DNA of 64,000 bases, taken from contig CACRSC010000084.1 in the NCBI GenBank assembly GCA_902651635.1, positions 1,201,628-1,265,627 of the forward strand. The letters are read 5' to 3'. The notes beneath the pieces are model-generated. The model was not told the DNA's origin, ran no database searches, and was given only the letters and a program-made list of their open reading frames with translations. The position numbers and the translations under genes were made by a program. Below are positions 30,433 through 41,841 of this stretch, piece by piece. This DNA is from Mastigamoeba balamuthi. Its lineage: Eukaryota; Evosea; Mastigamoebida; Mastigamoebidae. The first letter of the stretch is position 1. Every line of letters begins with the position of its first letter.

Positions 30433-31486
30433 CTCGGCGAGTAGTGGTTTGGCGGTGTGTGTGCTGGTGCAGGAGTTGAGTTTATTTTAAAACAAAATGG
30501 AGAGCGGTTGGGGCGGAAATATATAAATCGGGTGTTCCCGATGACGTGTCCGCGGGTAAAATCAGCCAACCGGTGATGTCACTGTTACCTGATTTGGGCA
30601 TGTCCCTCACCCGCACCTTCCACCCCGCACCGCCCCGCTCCATCTTCCCCGCCTCTCCCGGACCCCCAGGCTGTCCCAGCGCCTCCTCCGCAGGGGCGAG
30701 GGCACCTGGCGGCCACCCATCGAGGATCGCGCGCGCCGAGGGTGAACCACGCCTGCCAGTCTGCCAGAGAGACCCGTTGGAAGTGGAAGAGCAGCTGCGC
30801 GCGTGTCGGTTTGCTTTTCCCCTCGTCTCCGCGCACCAACCGCTTTTTTTCACCGCGTTCTCGTGAGAGGCGTACTCGCGACTATCGCACCCTCCACTCG
30901 TCGTCTGTCTCGCCGCGCTTCGCTTCTGCGCTCCTGTGGAGGAATGGCTCCCTGTCATACGCGGGGTTTGTGCTCATGTTTCCAAAGAGATAATGCTGCT
31001 CTCATAATCTCAGCCTCTTCTCCCCCAAGGGCTGCCATGACTCCTCAAGCTCGTTCGAGCCAACAAGTGGGTGTTCAGGGGATGCTGGTTTGTGCCCTCT
31101 TGCTCTCGACCACAACGCCTGGTGTTCACCCCCCGCAGTAAACGACCCAAGTGAGTGATGGAAATGCAGATCACTCTCCATGGTGTAAGGGGCAGGGCAG
31201 AATTGGGGCAGAATGGACCGAACACACCGGTGACTACACCCCCTGCAATAGTGTGCTCTTTGCGGTTAACAAACTAGACACACTGCTCCGACACCGATGC
31301 CACAACACGACCAGATGAAGAGTGGGTGATACTGGGTCTAAGGGCACGGCACACCTTGCGGCTGTTGCGGTCACTTGCTGTGCGTGGCTGTGGTGCTGTT
31401 TACAGGCCGGTCTCAGCTGCCCAATTGCCCGTCAATTGGATTGGGCCAACACTGCGGAGACTGGCTGTGCCCCCTGCGAGCCGCCC
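30433..31486. other. Intergenic kilobase
   Basis: The left end is the promoter of the Ala-rich GPI-type gene: a TATATAAAT element near 30,520 and TGACGTG near 30,543, about 90-110 bases upstream of its start. The rest, to the stop of the Cys-rich gene at 31,487, shows no gene I can support. Confidence 0.45.
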
Positions 31487-31939
31487 TCAGTGGCACGAGA
31501 GGATCCTGACGCCCAGCGGGGTCCTCCAGATGGCGTTGCAGCCGCCGCAGTAGTCGTCGGTGCAGACGGCGCCCGGGACGTCGCAGTGCGAGACGGAGCA
31601 CGGGGCCACGAGGCACTCGACCTGCGGCACGCCCGCGGGGCAGTTGCACACGGCCGGCAGCCCGATGGGAGTCGTCCACACTGCGTTGCAGCCCCCGCAG
31701 TAGTTCGAGTGGCACGTGGCGGTGGGGTCGCGCGGGCACGACGAGACCGAGCAGGGGTCCACGAGGCAGTTCCACACGTGGACCCCGGGCGGGCAGGGGC
31801 TCGAGGCGGAGACCACGACGGCCTAGCGAGAACGGGTGGGGAGGAGGCACAGGTGTCAGCAGTCGTGCTTGTGGGGGAGAGAGGGAGAGAGAGCCAGAGG
31901 GCGCACGACGAGAGTGGCGACGAGGAGGAGGTGCTGCAT
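31487..31939 (-). CDS. Small secreted Cys-rich protein with two tandem modules (122 aa, two exons)
   Basis: Exon 1 (31939-31907) encodes only MQHLLLVATLV. Exon 2 (31822-31487) completes the signal peptide (AVVVSA) and the mature protein. The 84-bp intron starts GTGCGC and ends CTAG. Two near-identical modules of about 50 residues follow, each with C-P-G, DPCSVSSCP or APCSVSHCD, then YCGGCNA-W. That ending is widespread in secreted Cys-rich repeats of animals and protists, probably disulphide-bonded. The role is unknown; an extracellular adhesive or inhibitor role is possible. The split signal peptide makes the start easy to miss. Confidence 0.75.
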
Positions 31940-32634
31940 TGCTTGCTGCTGTGCTTTTGCTCAACGGCTGGCGAGTAAGGAAATGATGAGGTGCTCGAGG
32001 TACGCATGATGTCATTCGCCCAGGCCGGCGGATTTTCCTTGGTGCGGACATGCGGGTCACCCGAATACGGCAGCTGCGGCACGGGCACTCGGCAGGGCGT
32101 TTGAGGCGCCAGCTCGGGCCCACCCTCGCGGCAAATTGCCCTGGCTCGCTCGAGTGCGTTGCTGCTCAGGTCCGGCGCAAACCCGGGGGGTCGGCGATCC
32201 GATACGATGAAAGGGCCTGAGAGGGACGAGCTGCCGAGGCCTTACGAGCAGCCGCAACAGTCCCACCTGGCAATTTGGGCAAGCATTATCGATTGTGCTG
32301 TTGCGAGGGCGCGCGATCACGAGGTGTCTGCGCCCGTGGAAGCCTCACAACGCAGCTACCACCGCAGGCTCAGAACCGCAGGGTTGTCGGCGTGAGCAGG
32401 CGCTGTCCGTTGCCCCGTCAAAAAGTGACCAGATCGCTGTGCCAGCAGCGCAGACTCAGGCCTCTGAGCACGCCGGTACATGGTGCGCCAGTCGGAGATC
32501 CTACACCGCCTCATCTACCAATTTCACGCAGGATGAAGCCACACAGGCACTGAGACAAATGCACGTCCCGACAAGAGGACGCGGTGCTGCTCTGTGGTCT
32601 GTATTGACAATCGCCACCACGGCTGCGTCTCACG
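31940..32634. other. Spacer between the Cys-rich gene and amylase 1
   Basis: Promoter side of the Cys-rich gene and 3' flank of amylase 1. Several short open stretches occur, but none has homology, a start context or codon bias that I trust. Confidence 0.4.
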
Positions 32635-34614
32635 CTACACGGGGCGATAGATCTTGGGCTCCCCGTGCATCAGGGTCACCTGCAGGCTGCCGTTGTTGAC
32701 GACCGCGCAGTCCTGGTCCGGCCAGTATCTGCCCAGCAGAGCGGAGGTGGAGGGAGAGGGGGAGCACGGGGTCAGCCTGCGATGTGTCGTGGGGAGAACT
32801 GCAGAGTTGGGGGGTCCAGTTCGCACATGTTGCAGACCCTCTGGCCGTTGCTGTAGGGCAGCCCGGTGATGGTCCGCGTCACAGTGCCCCCGGTGCCGAC
32901 GTTGGTCAGGACCACCAGCGCGGTCCCGCGGACAAAGGCGTAGCACTGCTGGTCTGCGAGGCGCTCGTCGTGGCTGTGCTCCCAGACGCGGGCGGCCTTC
33001 CTGGCGCGGACGGTGGCGTTGACGAACTTGTACCACGCCGACTGCGTGTTGTAGCCCGAGGACCACAGGGCCTCGCGGTTGTCGGGGTCGGCGCCGCCGG
33101 CGTAGCCCTGCTCGGTGCCGTAGTAGATCATGGGCATGCCGTCGGCCATCAGGACGTAGGCCAGCGCGTTCTTGTACTTCCACTCGTCGCCGTTCATGTT
33201 CAGGAAGCGCCTGTTGTCGTGGTTGTCGGCGAAGAGGCCCAGGACCGAGGTGTCCTTGTAGTACTTCTGCGCAGCCTTGTACATGTCCGACAGCCAGTTG
33301 CACTGCCCGTCGCCCTGGGCGAAGGCGGCCTTGACGGTGTTGTAGGCGGGGTAGGCGAGGACCGAGTCGATGGGGCCCTGGTAGCCAGCGCTGAAGTCCA
33401 TGCGGTCGTCCCAGACCTCGCCGACCATGAACGTGCCCACCGCCTGGCGGAACTCGCTCCAGAAGCCCTTGCTCACCTCGGGCACCGTGTCCAGCCGCAG
33501 GCCGTCGGCGCCGAAGCCCACGACGTACTTGCCCGAGGCGATGAGCTGCTGCTTGACCCAGTCGTTGCCGTCGTTGTTGAGGTCCATGAGGCCCGAGAGC
33601 CTGCAGTGCTCCAGCTCGTACTGGTTGTTCTTGTAGTCGTGTATGTTGCAGTCCGACGGGCACCCGTTGCAGTCTGCGCGCGCCGCAGTCAGGGGCCGCC
33701 AGAAGGGGGGGAGGGGGAGAGGGCCGCACCGTGGTAGTGCTCGGACCTGTCGAAGGGGTAGATGGAGCCGTAGCCCACGTGGTTTGCCACAAAGTCTGTA
33801 TTTGGAATGGCCCTTTTGAGGGTCTGTCCGACATCGGCAGTCGCAGGCCGCCCAGAGGGGGTGGGTGGGGCTGCGCTGTTCTCGTACCGATCATGACATA
33901 CATCGACCTGTTGTGCGCGTCGTTGATCAGGTTGCGCAGGTCCTGCTCCGACCCGACTGCCCAGCTGCGCGTCAGAGGGCCGAGGGCAGGAGGAGGGGGA
34001 GGAGGGGTGGTGCTGAGTGGCTCGGGTCGCACAGTGCTCGTTGACGGCGAAGAAGTTGTTGGCCCAGTAGCCGTGGTAGCCGCCGTCCGAGTTCTTCAGG
34101 ATGGGCGAGATCCAGATGGCGTCGAACCCCATGCCTGCGCGGAGCGGATGCGGCGTGGGGAGGTTGGTGTCAGGGCGAGAGAGATCCAGTCGTCTGGACT
34201 CCGGGGGATGGGGGGGAAGCTGTCGGATGGTCCAGCACCCTGGATGTAGTCGAGCTTGCGCCGGATGCCCTCGTACGTGCCCCCGCAGTAGTTGCGCACG
34301 TCGCAGCCGCGGCTGCCGCCGTCGGTCAGCGCGAAGCTGCGCGGGCGGGCGTGGCGGGGCCCGTGGTTAGTGCCCCCCGAGCCCAAACGGTGTGTGCTCT
34401 CGTGCACCGCGGATTGGGAAACCTGAATTGAGAAAGAAGTCCCAGCAGAGAGCAGAAAGAGAGCAAAGAGGACAGAGAGAGAGAGGGCGCACCGGTCAGT
34501 GAGCAGCTGGTAGATGGTCCGCTTCCTCCACTCGCTGCTGTCGGCCGCGAGGGCGCAGCAGGCGGCGGCCAGGAGGAGGAGGGCCGTGGCGGTGCAGAGA
34601 CGTGCGCTGTCCAT
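32635..34614 (-). CDS. Secreted GH13 alpha-amylase, copy 1 (465 aa, seven exons)
   Basis: Exons 34614-34493, 34336-34239, 34134-34033, 33956-33888, 33795-33730, 33673-32827 and 32728-32635; phases agree. A signal peptide (ATALLLLAAACCALA) leads into [44 protein letters not shown] and the four GH13 regions: DFVANHVGYG, GLRLDTVPE (nucleophile Asp), MVGEVWD (acid/base Glu) and LFADNHDN (stabilising Asp). All catalytic residues are present, so active extracellular starch hydrolysis (alpha-1,4 endo-cleavage) is expected. The last exon (DQDCAVVNNGSLQVTLMHGEPKIYRP) is the C-terminal beta domain. It lies head-to-tail with copy 2. An intron between exons 5 and 6 is missing in copy 2. Confidence 0.92.
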
Positions 34615-34733
34615 GTATGGGGGTGGGGGGGGGTGGGAAGAGGACTGTGTGTGTCTTCTCTGGTGCTGCTGGGGTGTTGCTTGCGGCTGCGACTATAAAA
34701 CAATGACAGTGGCACCGATGAGGAGCTGCCACA

Positions 34734-34783
34734 GAGGCGAAATCCCTCGTTGCTCTGACGTGGTGCCCACACCGCTTTTCGAC
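34734..34783 (-). promoter_or_regulatory. Upstream element shared by both amylase genes, copy 1
   Basis: About 120-170 bases upstream of the start. It shares AGGCGAAATC, TGACGTGG and CCCACACCGCTTTTCG in the same order and spacing with 36,914-36,963. It contains a CRE-like TGACGT core. Nearby flanks are not conserved, which favours a selected control element. Confidence 0.55.
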
Positions 34784-34975
34784 CGCTGGTGCCACAAACG
34801 CTCCGGGGCGGGGTGCAGAGAAAAGGTCCGGAAAGCAATCCCGCCACGAATCGCGGAAAACCCCCTCCGATTCGAATCTCACGGGGTCCGCACGCCTTGG
34901 TATGCAACCGAATAAGAGCTCGTATTGGGGTTGTTGGTTCAGGGTGTCATGCTTATTGACAGTAGCGTTAGGGGT

Positions 34976-36847
34976 TTAAACAGGGCGGAAGATCTTGGGC
35001 TCTCCGTGCATCAGGGTCACCTGCAGGCTGCCGTTGTTGATGACAGCGCAGTCCTGGTCGGGGTAGTAGCTGCGCACGCAGGGAGGAGCCATGGTGTCAG
35101 TTTGTGGTTTCGCTAAATGAAAAGGCGAAGTTGGGGGGGGGTTTGTTCGCACATGTTGCAGACCCTCTGGCCGTTGCTGTAGGGCAGCCCGGTGATGGTC
35201 CTCGTCACAGACCCCTGGGTGCCGACGTTGGTCAGGATCGCGAGCGCGTCGCCGCGCGAGAACGCGTAGCACTGCTGGTCGGCGACGTGCTCGTCGACCG
35301 AGTGCTCCCAGACGCGGGCGGCCTTCCTGGCGCGGACGGTGGCGTTGATGAACTTGTACCACGCCGACTCGGTGTTGTAGCCCGAGGACCACAGGGCCTC
35401 GCGGTTGTCGGGGTCGGCACCGCCGGCGTAGCCCTGCTCGGTGCCGTAGTAGATCATGGGCATGCCGTCGGCCATCAGGACGTAGGCCAGCGCGTTCTTG
35501 TACTTCCACTCGTCGCCGTTCATGTTGAGGAAGCGCCTGTTGTCGTGGTTGTCTGCGAAGAGGCCCAGGACCGAGGTGTCCTTGTAGTACTTCTGCGCAG
35601 CCTTGTACATGTCCGACAGCCAGTTGCACTGCCCGTTGCCGAACGAGGCCATGATCGAGTTGTAGGCGGGGTAGGCGAGGACCGAGTCGATGGGGCCCTG
35701 GTAGCCGGCGCTGAAGTCCATGCGCTCGTCCCAAACCTCGCCGACCATGAACGTGCCCACCGCCTGGCGGAACTCGCTCCAGAAGCCCTTGCTCACCTCG
35801 GGAACGGTGTCCAGCCTCAGGCCGTCGGCGCCGAAGCCCACGACGTACTTGCCCGAGGCGATGAGCTGCTGCTTGACCCAGTCGTTGCCGTCCTGGTTGA
35901 GGTCCATCAGGCCGGCCAGCCTGCAGTGCTCCAGCTCGTACTGGGCCTTGTAGTTCGAGATGCTGCAGTCCGAGGGGCACCCGTTGCAGTCGTGGTAGTG
36001 CTCAGACTTGTCGAACGGGTAGATGGAGCCATAACCGACGTGGTTCGCCACGAAGTCTGTTGCGAAAACGGAAGTGAGTTTGTGGGGTGTCGCCCTTTGG
36101 TTGGGGGCGGGCTGCGTTGCTCTCGTACCGATCATGACATACATCGACCTGTTGTGCGCGTCGTTGATCAGGTTGCGCAGGTCGTCCTCAGAGCCGACTG
36201 TTGTCGTGTGCGGGGGCAGAGATGGCGTCAGAACTCTCGTACATGCACCGTAAAGCTCAACCACCGCGGTGGGGCGTCACTGCGGGGAGATGGGGGTCGC
36301 TCGTACAGTGCTCGTTGACGGCGAAGAAGTTGTTGGCCCAGTAGCCGTGGTAGCCGCCGTCCGAGTTCTTCAGGATGGGCGAGATCCAGATGGCGTCGAA
36401 CCCCATACCTGTACGGGGGGCACCAGTGAACCTTTTGCTCGGCGGCACAAAGGGGAAGGAAGGGAAGGGGCACAGGGGGCACAGGAGCAGAGAAAGAGAG
36501 GCGAGAGAGCAGTTTTCATCCAGCAAATGTGCACTGCGCACCCTGGATGTAGTCGAGCTTGCGCCTGATGCCCTCGAACGTGCCGCCGCAGTAGTTGTGC
36601 ACGTCGCAGCCGCGGCTGCTGCCGTCCGACAGCGCGAAGCTGCAGGCGACGGAAATGCCCGGTGATCAGTGCCTGACCGAAAAATAGGAGCAGAGGTGCA
36701 GAAGTGCTCTCCGGCAGTAGCAGCAGCGCACCGGTCGGTCAGCAGCTGGTAGATGGTGCGCTGCTTCCACTCGCTGCCGTCGGCAGCGAGCGCGCACGAG
36801 GCGGCAGCGAGGAGGAGCAGGGCGGCCGTGCAGCAACGGCTGTTCAT
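34976..36847 (-). CDS. Secreted GH13 alpha-amylase, copy 2 (460 aa, six exons)
   Basis: Exons 36847-36732, 36639-36542, 36408-36307, 36197-36129, 36056-35153 and 35069-34976. The middle exon sizes (98, 102, 69) and the last (94) equal those of copy 1. The signal peptide is AALLLLAAASCALA. Catalytic regions are intact (DFVANHVGYG, GLRLDTVPE, MVGEVWD, LFADNHDN). It lacks the fifth intron of copy 1 and is 3 residues shorter in the loop before GQCNW. The pair arose by tandem duplication; slight signal-peptide and loop differences suggest separate deployment. It shares a divergent promoter region with the adenylate cyclase gene. Confidence 0.92.
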
Positions 36848-36913
36848 CGTGTCGTCGACGGGGGGGCGTCTGTTGTGAATGAAAGAGTGTCTTCCGGGGC
36901 GATATCAACCGGG

Positions 36914-36963
36914 AGGCGAAATCTTCGATGCAGTGACGTGGAACCCACACCGCTTTTCGCCCC
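36914..36963 (-). promoter_or_regulatory. Upstream element shared by both amylase genes, copy 2
   Basis: Counterpart of 34,734-34,783: AGGCGAAATC, TGACGTGG and CCCACACCGCTTTTCG, about 65-115 bases upstream of the amylase 2 start. Confidence 0.55.
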
Positions 36964-37380
36964 GCGAACCCTGCAGCGGTTGTGGACTGAGTACCCTCCA
37001 GGAAAACGTTCGAAACCGAGTGGCACATTCGGCAACTATACTCGCAACAGACACCCCCCTTCCCGCAGCTGAGCGCCTGGCATCCCCTGCAACCCCCGTG
37101 GCGTGGCAAGGGTCATTGCCATCCAGCAGAGTGTCTCAGGAAGTGCTCTCGCTGGGTGGGCACAGCAAGGCCCGCCGCGGCTGCTGTTGCTCCGATGTAG
37201 GGGGGTAGGCCACAGCGTATCACAACGAGTCTGTGACCGTTCTCGGGCGCATTCTGGAGAACCGATCCCGTCCAGAAACAAGGCGACCCGCGCTCTTGAC
37301 AATACGGGACATAGCGTTCTGGTATGTCCCGCCCGTCGGCCCCTACCAGGAAAAAGGCCTCGTTCACGCCCAGAAGAAAA

Positions 37381-37398
37381 AATCTCGAGATATTTCGC
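37381..37398 (+). promoter_or_regulatory. GAGATATT-type upstream motif, adenylate cyclase gene
   Basis: AATCTCGAGATATTTCGC contains the dyad TCTCGAGA followed by the GATATT-CGC form of the recurrent motif. Confidence 0.35.
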
Positions 37399-37466
37399 TG
37401 CCAGGCCCCCCGCGGGGCAAAAATAGCGACGGGCCCCTGTGGAGGCCCCACAAAGCAGTTCCACTC

Positions 37467-40400
37467 ATGTTCAGCGCAGCCGCGCGCGGCGCCTCGGGCA
37501 TGGCGCTGTACGCCTCCGCGGGCCCCGGGGGCGCGCAGGGCCCGCAGCAGCTCTCGTACGCGACGCGGACGGCGACGGGCGTCGCGCGGATGTCGGCGCG
37601 CGGCGTCGGCGTCGCGGGGCCCGGGGCCGCCGCCGTCGTGGGGGGCGCCTGCCAGCCGCTGCCGCCGGCGGCGGCGTCGTCGTCGTCGTCGGGCGCCTCG
37701 AGCGCCTGCGGCTCGCCCGAGCGGCTGCAGCAGTCGGCGTCGCAGATGCCGCTGCGGGAGAGCTGCAGCCAGGCGCGCATCGTCGACCACCCCGTCTCCA
37801 CGTCGCACATCGGCCTCTTCGAGAAGTGCGGGGCTGTCCCCTCCGCAGCCCCCTCTGGGCGGGTGGGGTGGGCGGAATTGTCGCGGAATTCCCGTTGTTA
37901 CCCGCTTGAGAAGCGACGCTTTCCCTGCTTGTCTTTGCCTGCTGGGAGTAGAACGGGAATGACGAGATTCGGTTTCTCCCCCCTGGGGCACAGGGTCGTG
38001 GCGCAGATGACCAAGGACAGGGAGCAGTACAGCGAGCAGCTCAAGTCGGTGATGGAGAAGGTGTCGTCGCAGAACGCGTTCTACGAGGCCAACCGCAAGG
38101 AGCTGATCGAGAAGCAGCGGGCGACGCAGGCGCGGCTCGACAAGGCCCTCGAGGAGCTCGAGCGCGCCAAGCACGCCGAGCAGTGCGCCACCGACGGAAA
38201 GATGGACATGGCGCAGGAGCTCGAGGCCCGGCGGCAGGCCTACTGGGTCCTCGCGCACAGCCACATGAACCTCCAGGAGTGCCTCTGGAACACACAGGCA
38301 CACACACACTTTCCCTCCTCTCTGCAACGTCACTGCAACTCTGACGTTGCAGCTTTCTCTGGGGGGGCCCCGCAGGCCGAGCTCGGGGCGCTCAAGAAGC
38401 ACACGGCGGACATCGCGACGCAGCTCGAGGGCGCGATGACGATCGTGAAGGAGGCGCCGAGGGAGAAGGCCGAGGAGTCGCGCGACAGGCGCGAGCGGGA
38501 GACGCAGTTCGTCGACAAGATCGACGCGATGTGGGCCGCCGTCAACGAGTCGCGCGCGGTGGTCGACACGTTCGCGGCCAAGAACCAGATGCTCTCGGAG
38601 GAGAAGGTGCGCCTTGAGCAGGCCCTGAGCGACGCCAACGCCGCGGTGGACCGGCTCATGGGCCAGGTCGAGTCCAGCAAAGCGCGCGAGAGCGAGCTCA
38701 CTCTCTACTCGAAATGCGCGGGCATCAAGGCGCCGACAGGGTGCGTCGCCGGGAATCCGCGTCATCGCACTCATGGCTTTTCTGTGCCACCAGGGAGTCA
38801 GTTGTCATTGTGTTCAGCGACGTCGAGGGCAGTACGGAGCTCTGGGAGACCTTCCCCGACGCCATGCAGCTGTGCGGCCCCCCCCCACCACACGGGTGCC
38901 CTCCGCCCTGAGCACGCCCCCCTCGCCCTCCCTGCAGAGCGCTGGACCAGCAGTTCCGGATACTGCGGTCCAAGCTTGTCGAGTACGATGGCTACGAAGT
39001 GAAGACGCAGGGCGACTCAATGATGGCGGCGTTCGTAAGCCCCGAGAAGGCCGTCGAGTGGTGCGTTGCGGTCCAGGAGGCAGTCCTCAACGCCGAGTGG
39101 CCCCCGGGCATCCTGTCGTCGCCGCACTGCGCGCACGAGGTGACGCCCGACGGCATCATACTGTTCAACGGCCTCAGGCTCCGCATGGGCGTCCACTACG
39201 GTCCCGCCGCGTGCAAGTTCGACCGCACCATCGGCCGCTTCGACTACTTCGGAACGTGCGTTGAGCTGGGGTCCCCGCAAGCGAGTTCTGAATCTGTTTT
39301 TTGCATCACAGGACTGTGAACACAGCGGCGAGGATCACCAGCATCGCCAGCGGTGGTCAGGTGAGAGTAGCAGTGGCGCCGAACACGGCATCTGACTGCC
39401 AGGTGCAATCCGTAGATTCTGCTGTCGAGCTGCACGTGGGAGATGGCGGAGCACAGCCTCGACTACATGGTCCACCAGACAGACCTCGGGGAGAAGCACC
39501 TCAAGGTACAGGCGGCCCTCGCGTTGCATTCGCCGGTTGACGCTGGTGTTGCACAGGGTCTTCAGAGCCCTATCAGCGTGGTGCAGGTGCTGCCGTCTCT
39601 ACTGCAGGACCGCAAGTTCTCGTCGGACAACTCCCTCAAGCGAACGCTCTCTCAGGTGCGATCAGCGCGGGTTCTCTGGCGGCAGCACTAACCGCTCCAC
39701 TTCGGCGCAGCTGCTGTGCTTGAAGGAGGTCGAGGTTGTGCCCAAGGAGAACGACCTCCGGTTTGGCCCGGTTGCCAACGCGCAGACAGACAGGGCCAAG
39801 GGCGTCCCTGCTCCCGTGCAGGCGCAAGCGCGAGGCAACGACACGCCAGCGTTCATTGACAGCAAGGATGCCCTCTTCTTGCAAAAGCGGATATCCTCTC
39901 TCGAGTGCGTTGCCTCTGCTGCCCGTGGGTGCTCACGCATCCTCGTAGGACGGAGCTCAACAGGGACCAGGACCACGTCAAGGAGCTCAAACTGGCAATC
40001 GTGGAGAAGGACAACCAGATCGAAGAGCTGCAGGTGAGCGCGCATCGCAGAAAAGCCCGCTGACTGACCCACCTCGACAGCACAAGTACACCGAGGCAGC
40101 GGCGCAGGTCATAGAGTACCAGACAGACCTGCAGAAGGTCCGCCTCGAGTTCTCGGACGTGAAGCAGAAGCTCGACGAGACGTCGACGTGCCTGAGCAGC
40201 ATCGCGGCCCAGAAGAAGGACCTCGAGCGGCAAAAGAAGGAGATGGAGCGCATTCTGTCGCAGTCCAAGAAGCGAGAGCTGGCCCCGAGGGCTGAGGAGC
40301 TCCGGCCGTCATCCTCTGCGCGATCCAAGCTGCAGACTCCGTCCTCCCTGGGCCGCTGCGGGCAGCCGGACAGGCCTCCCTCCTCCCACGTCCTGCAGGC

Positions 40401-41597
40401 ACCACCGTCGGTGTCGCTGCCGGCTGCAGTCGACCAGGACCTCTCGGCGCAGAGCACAGCAGCACCCGGCGACCTTGTAAAACAGGAGGAGATGCCTGCG
40501 GAGGTGCCGCAGTTGGCTGTGCCGGACACGCTGTCCAAGTCCATGTCCGACGACGAGATAGACACCCGCATCGAGACGATGAAGCTGCCGTCGCTCGACG
40601 ACTACAGTGAGCCGTTGCCTCCGGTCCGGCACGACATCCTCTCGGTCGCGACGCACGACACTGTCACCACGTCGTCCTTCAAGATCCTCGAGCAGCCCAA
40701 GCGGCCCTCCTTCTCCCGCCCCGGAACGGCTCCCGAGACGCGTGTGAAGCTCGCAGTACGACACAGCGCAGAACCCCAGCTCAGGCTAACGCAGCGCCTT
40801 TGCAGGAGCTCTCCAAGGCGCTGGACAAGGAGAGGGAGGAGAAGTCTGTAGTTATTGCCGAGAGGAACGCACTGCTGGCCCGCCTCGCGACTCTCATCGG
40901 GCAGAACAAGCAACTCAAGCAGATGGTCACCGAGGCCGTCTCCAAGGGCCTCGACCTGTCGTGCCCGACGGACGACAGGCCCGAGCCCGAGACGCCGAAG
41001 GAGCAGCAGCCTGCCGAGACCACTGCCGCACCCGAGAAAGAGAAGACCGTGACCATATGCCAGGACTTTGTTGCCGAGGACACCGAGGCCAAGCCGAGGC
41101 GGGACAAGAGAGCGCACAACGAGCAGCCGGGGCCGGCGGAAGCCTCCAGCCGGCCTCTGACAGAGCTTTCGCGAAGCGCCTGCGAGCCAGTGGAGGACCA
41201 CTACTCGAGCTGGCACCAGCCAGCGGACCAGCACGGGCACCACATGCACCGCGGCGCCAAGTCACACCACAGCGACGACGACGACGACGTTGTCGTGATT
41301 GCCGACACCGACAGCCACGACAGCCAGAAGAGGCACGAGCCTCTGTGGATGAGGCCGCGGACGCGCAGCCAGCCCGCCGGCGTGTGCACCAAGGAGGAGC
41401 CGCTCTACGTCGTCCCCGTGATGGACAGGGCGCCCGTCCTCATCCGCCTTCCCCAGCTGCCGTCGAGGCAGCGAATGCTGCCAGCGTCACCCGTCAAGCC
41501 CCTGCGATATGCCAAGTTCCAGTCAGCGGGGGTCACTCTCCCCAAGTCCACCACGCAAGAGACCCAGCTCTCCATGTCCCTAGAAAACTCGCTATAG
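37467..41597 (+). CDS. Soluble class III adenylate cyclase flanked by coiled coils (about 1,118 aa, twelve exons)
   Basis: Exons 37467-37825, 37994-38246, 38376-38740, 38794-38871, 38938-39255, 39312-39360, 39416-39505, 39557-39655, 39711-39904, 39949-40033, 40081-40755 and 40806-41597; phases agree and total 1,119 codons. The junction at 38246 is least certain. An Ala/Ser-rich start is followed by coiled coil (residues about 120-320) and a catalytic domain at about 326-515: VVIVFSDVEGSTELWE (first metal Asp), EVKTQGDSMMAAF (second Asp, with the Lys typical of adenylate specificity), LRMGVHYG, FDYFGTTVNTAARI (Asn and Arg for catalysis) and LGEKHLKG. A second coiled coil, then disordered acidic and His-rich stretches (HSDDDDDVVVIAD), finish the protein. 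No membrane helix is seen. One catalytic domain implies a homodimer, probably held by the coiled coils. Confidence 0.85.
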
Positions 41598-41841
41598 AAG
41601 GCACACACGCAGCCAACCACCCAACGCAACACATCACACGCATGCACACACCGTTAACGTATGAAGCAGCAAAAAAAAATACGTTTTAGCGCCTTGTTTT
41701 CATTTGGATCGGATGCAGTCCATAGCTATTGCGGGCCCAGCAGGCACTCTCTCTCCTTCCCGAGCAGCGAATCCGGAGCGCCTGGAGCCAAGGGCAGTTA
41801 CCCGAATACAAACAATCAAAAAAAGGAAAGTAAGAGTCCGT

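Larger units (their letters stand above)
36848..37466. promoter_or_regulatory. Divergent promoter region, amylase 2 (-) and adenylate cyclase (+)
   Basis: A 620-bp region between divergent starts. On the left is the amylase-shared element (36,914-36,963). On the right AATCTCGAGATATTTCGC (37,381-37,398), a dyad of the recurrent motif, lies about 70-85 bases before the cyclase start. Open frames crossing this region have no homology. Confidence 0.45.

Noticed and set aside
30546-31141. Plus-strand open stretches between the GPI-type and Cys-rich genes
   Set aside because: No homology, mixed codon bias and overlap with promoter-like elements; not supported as genes.
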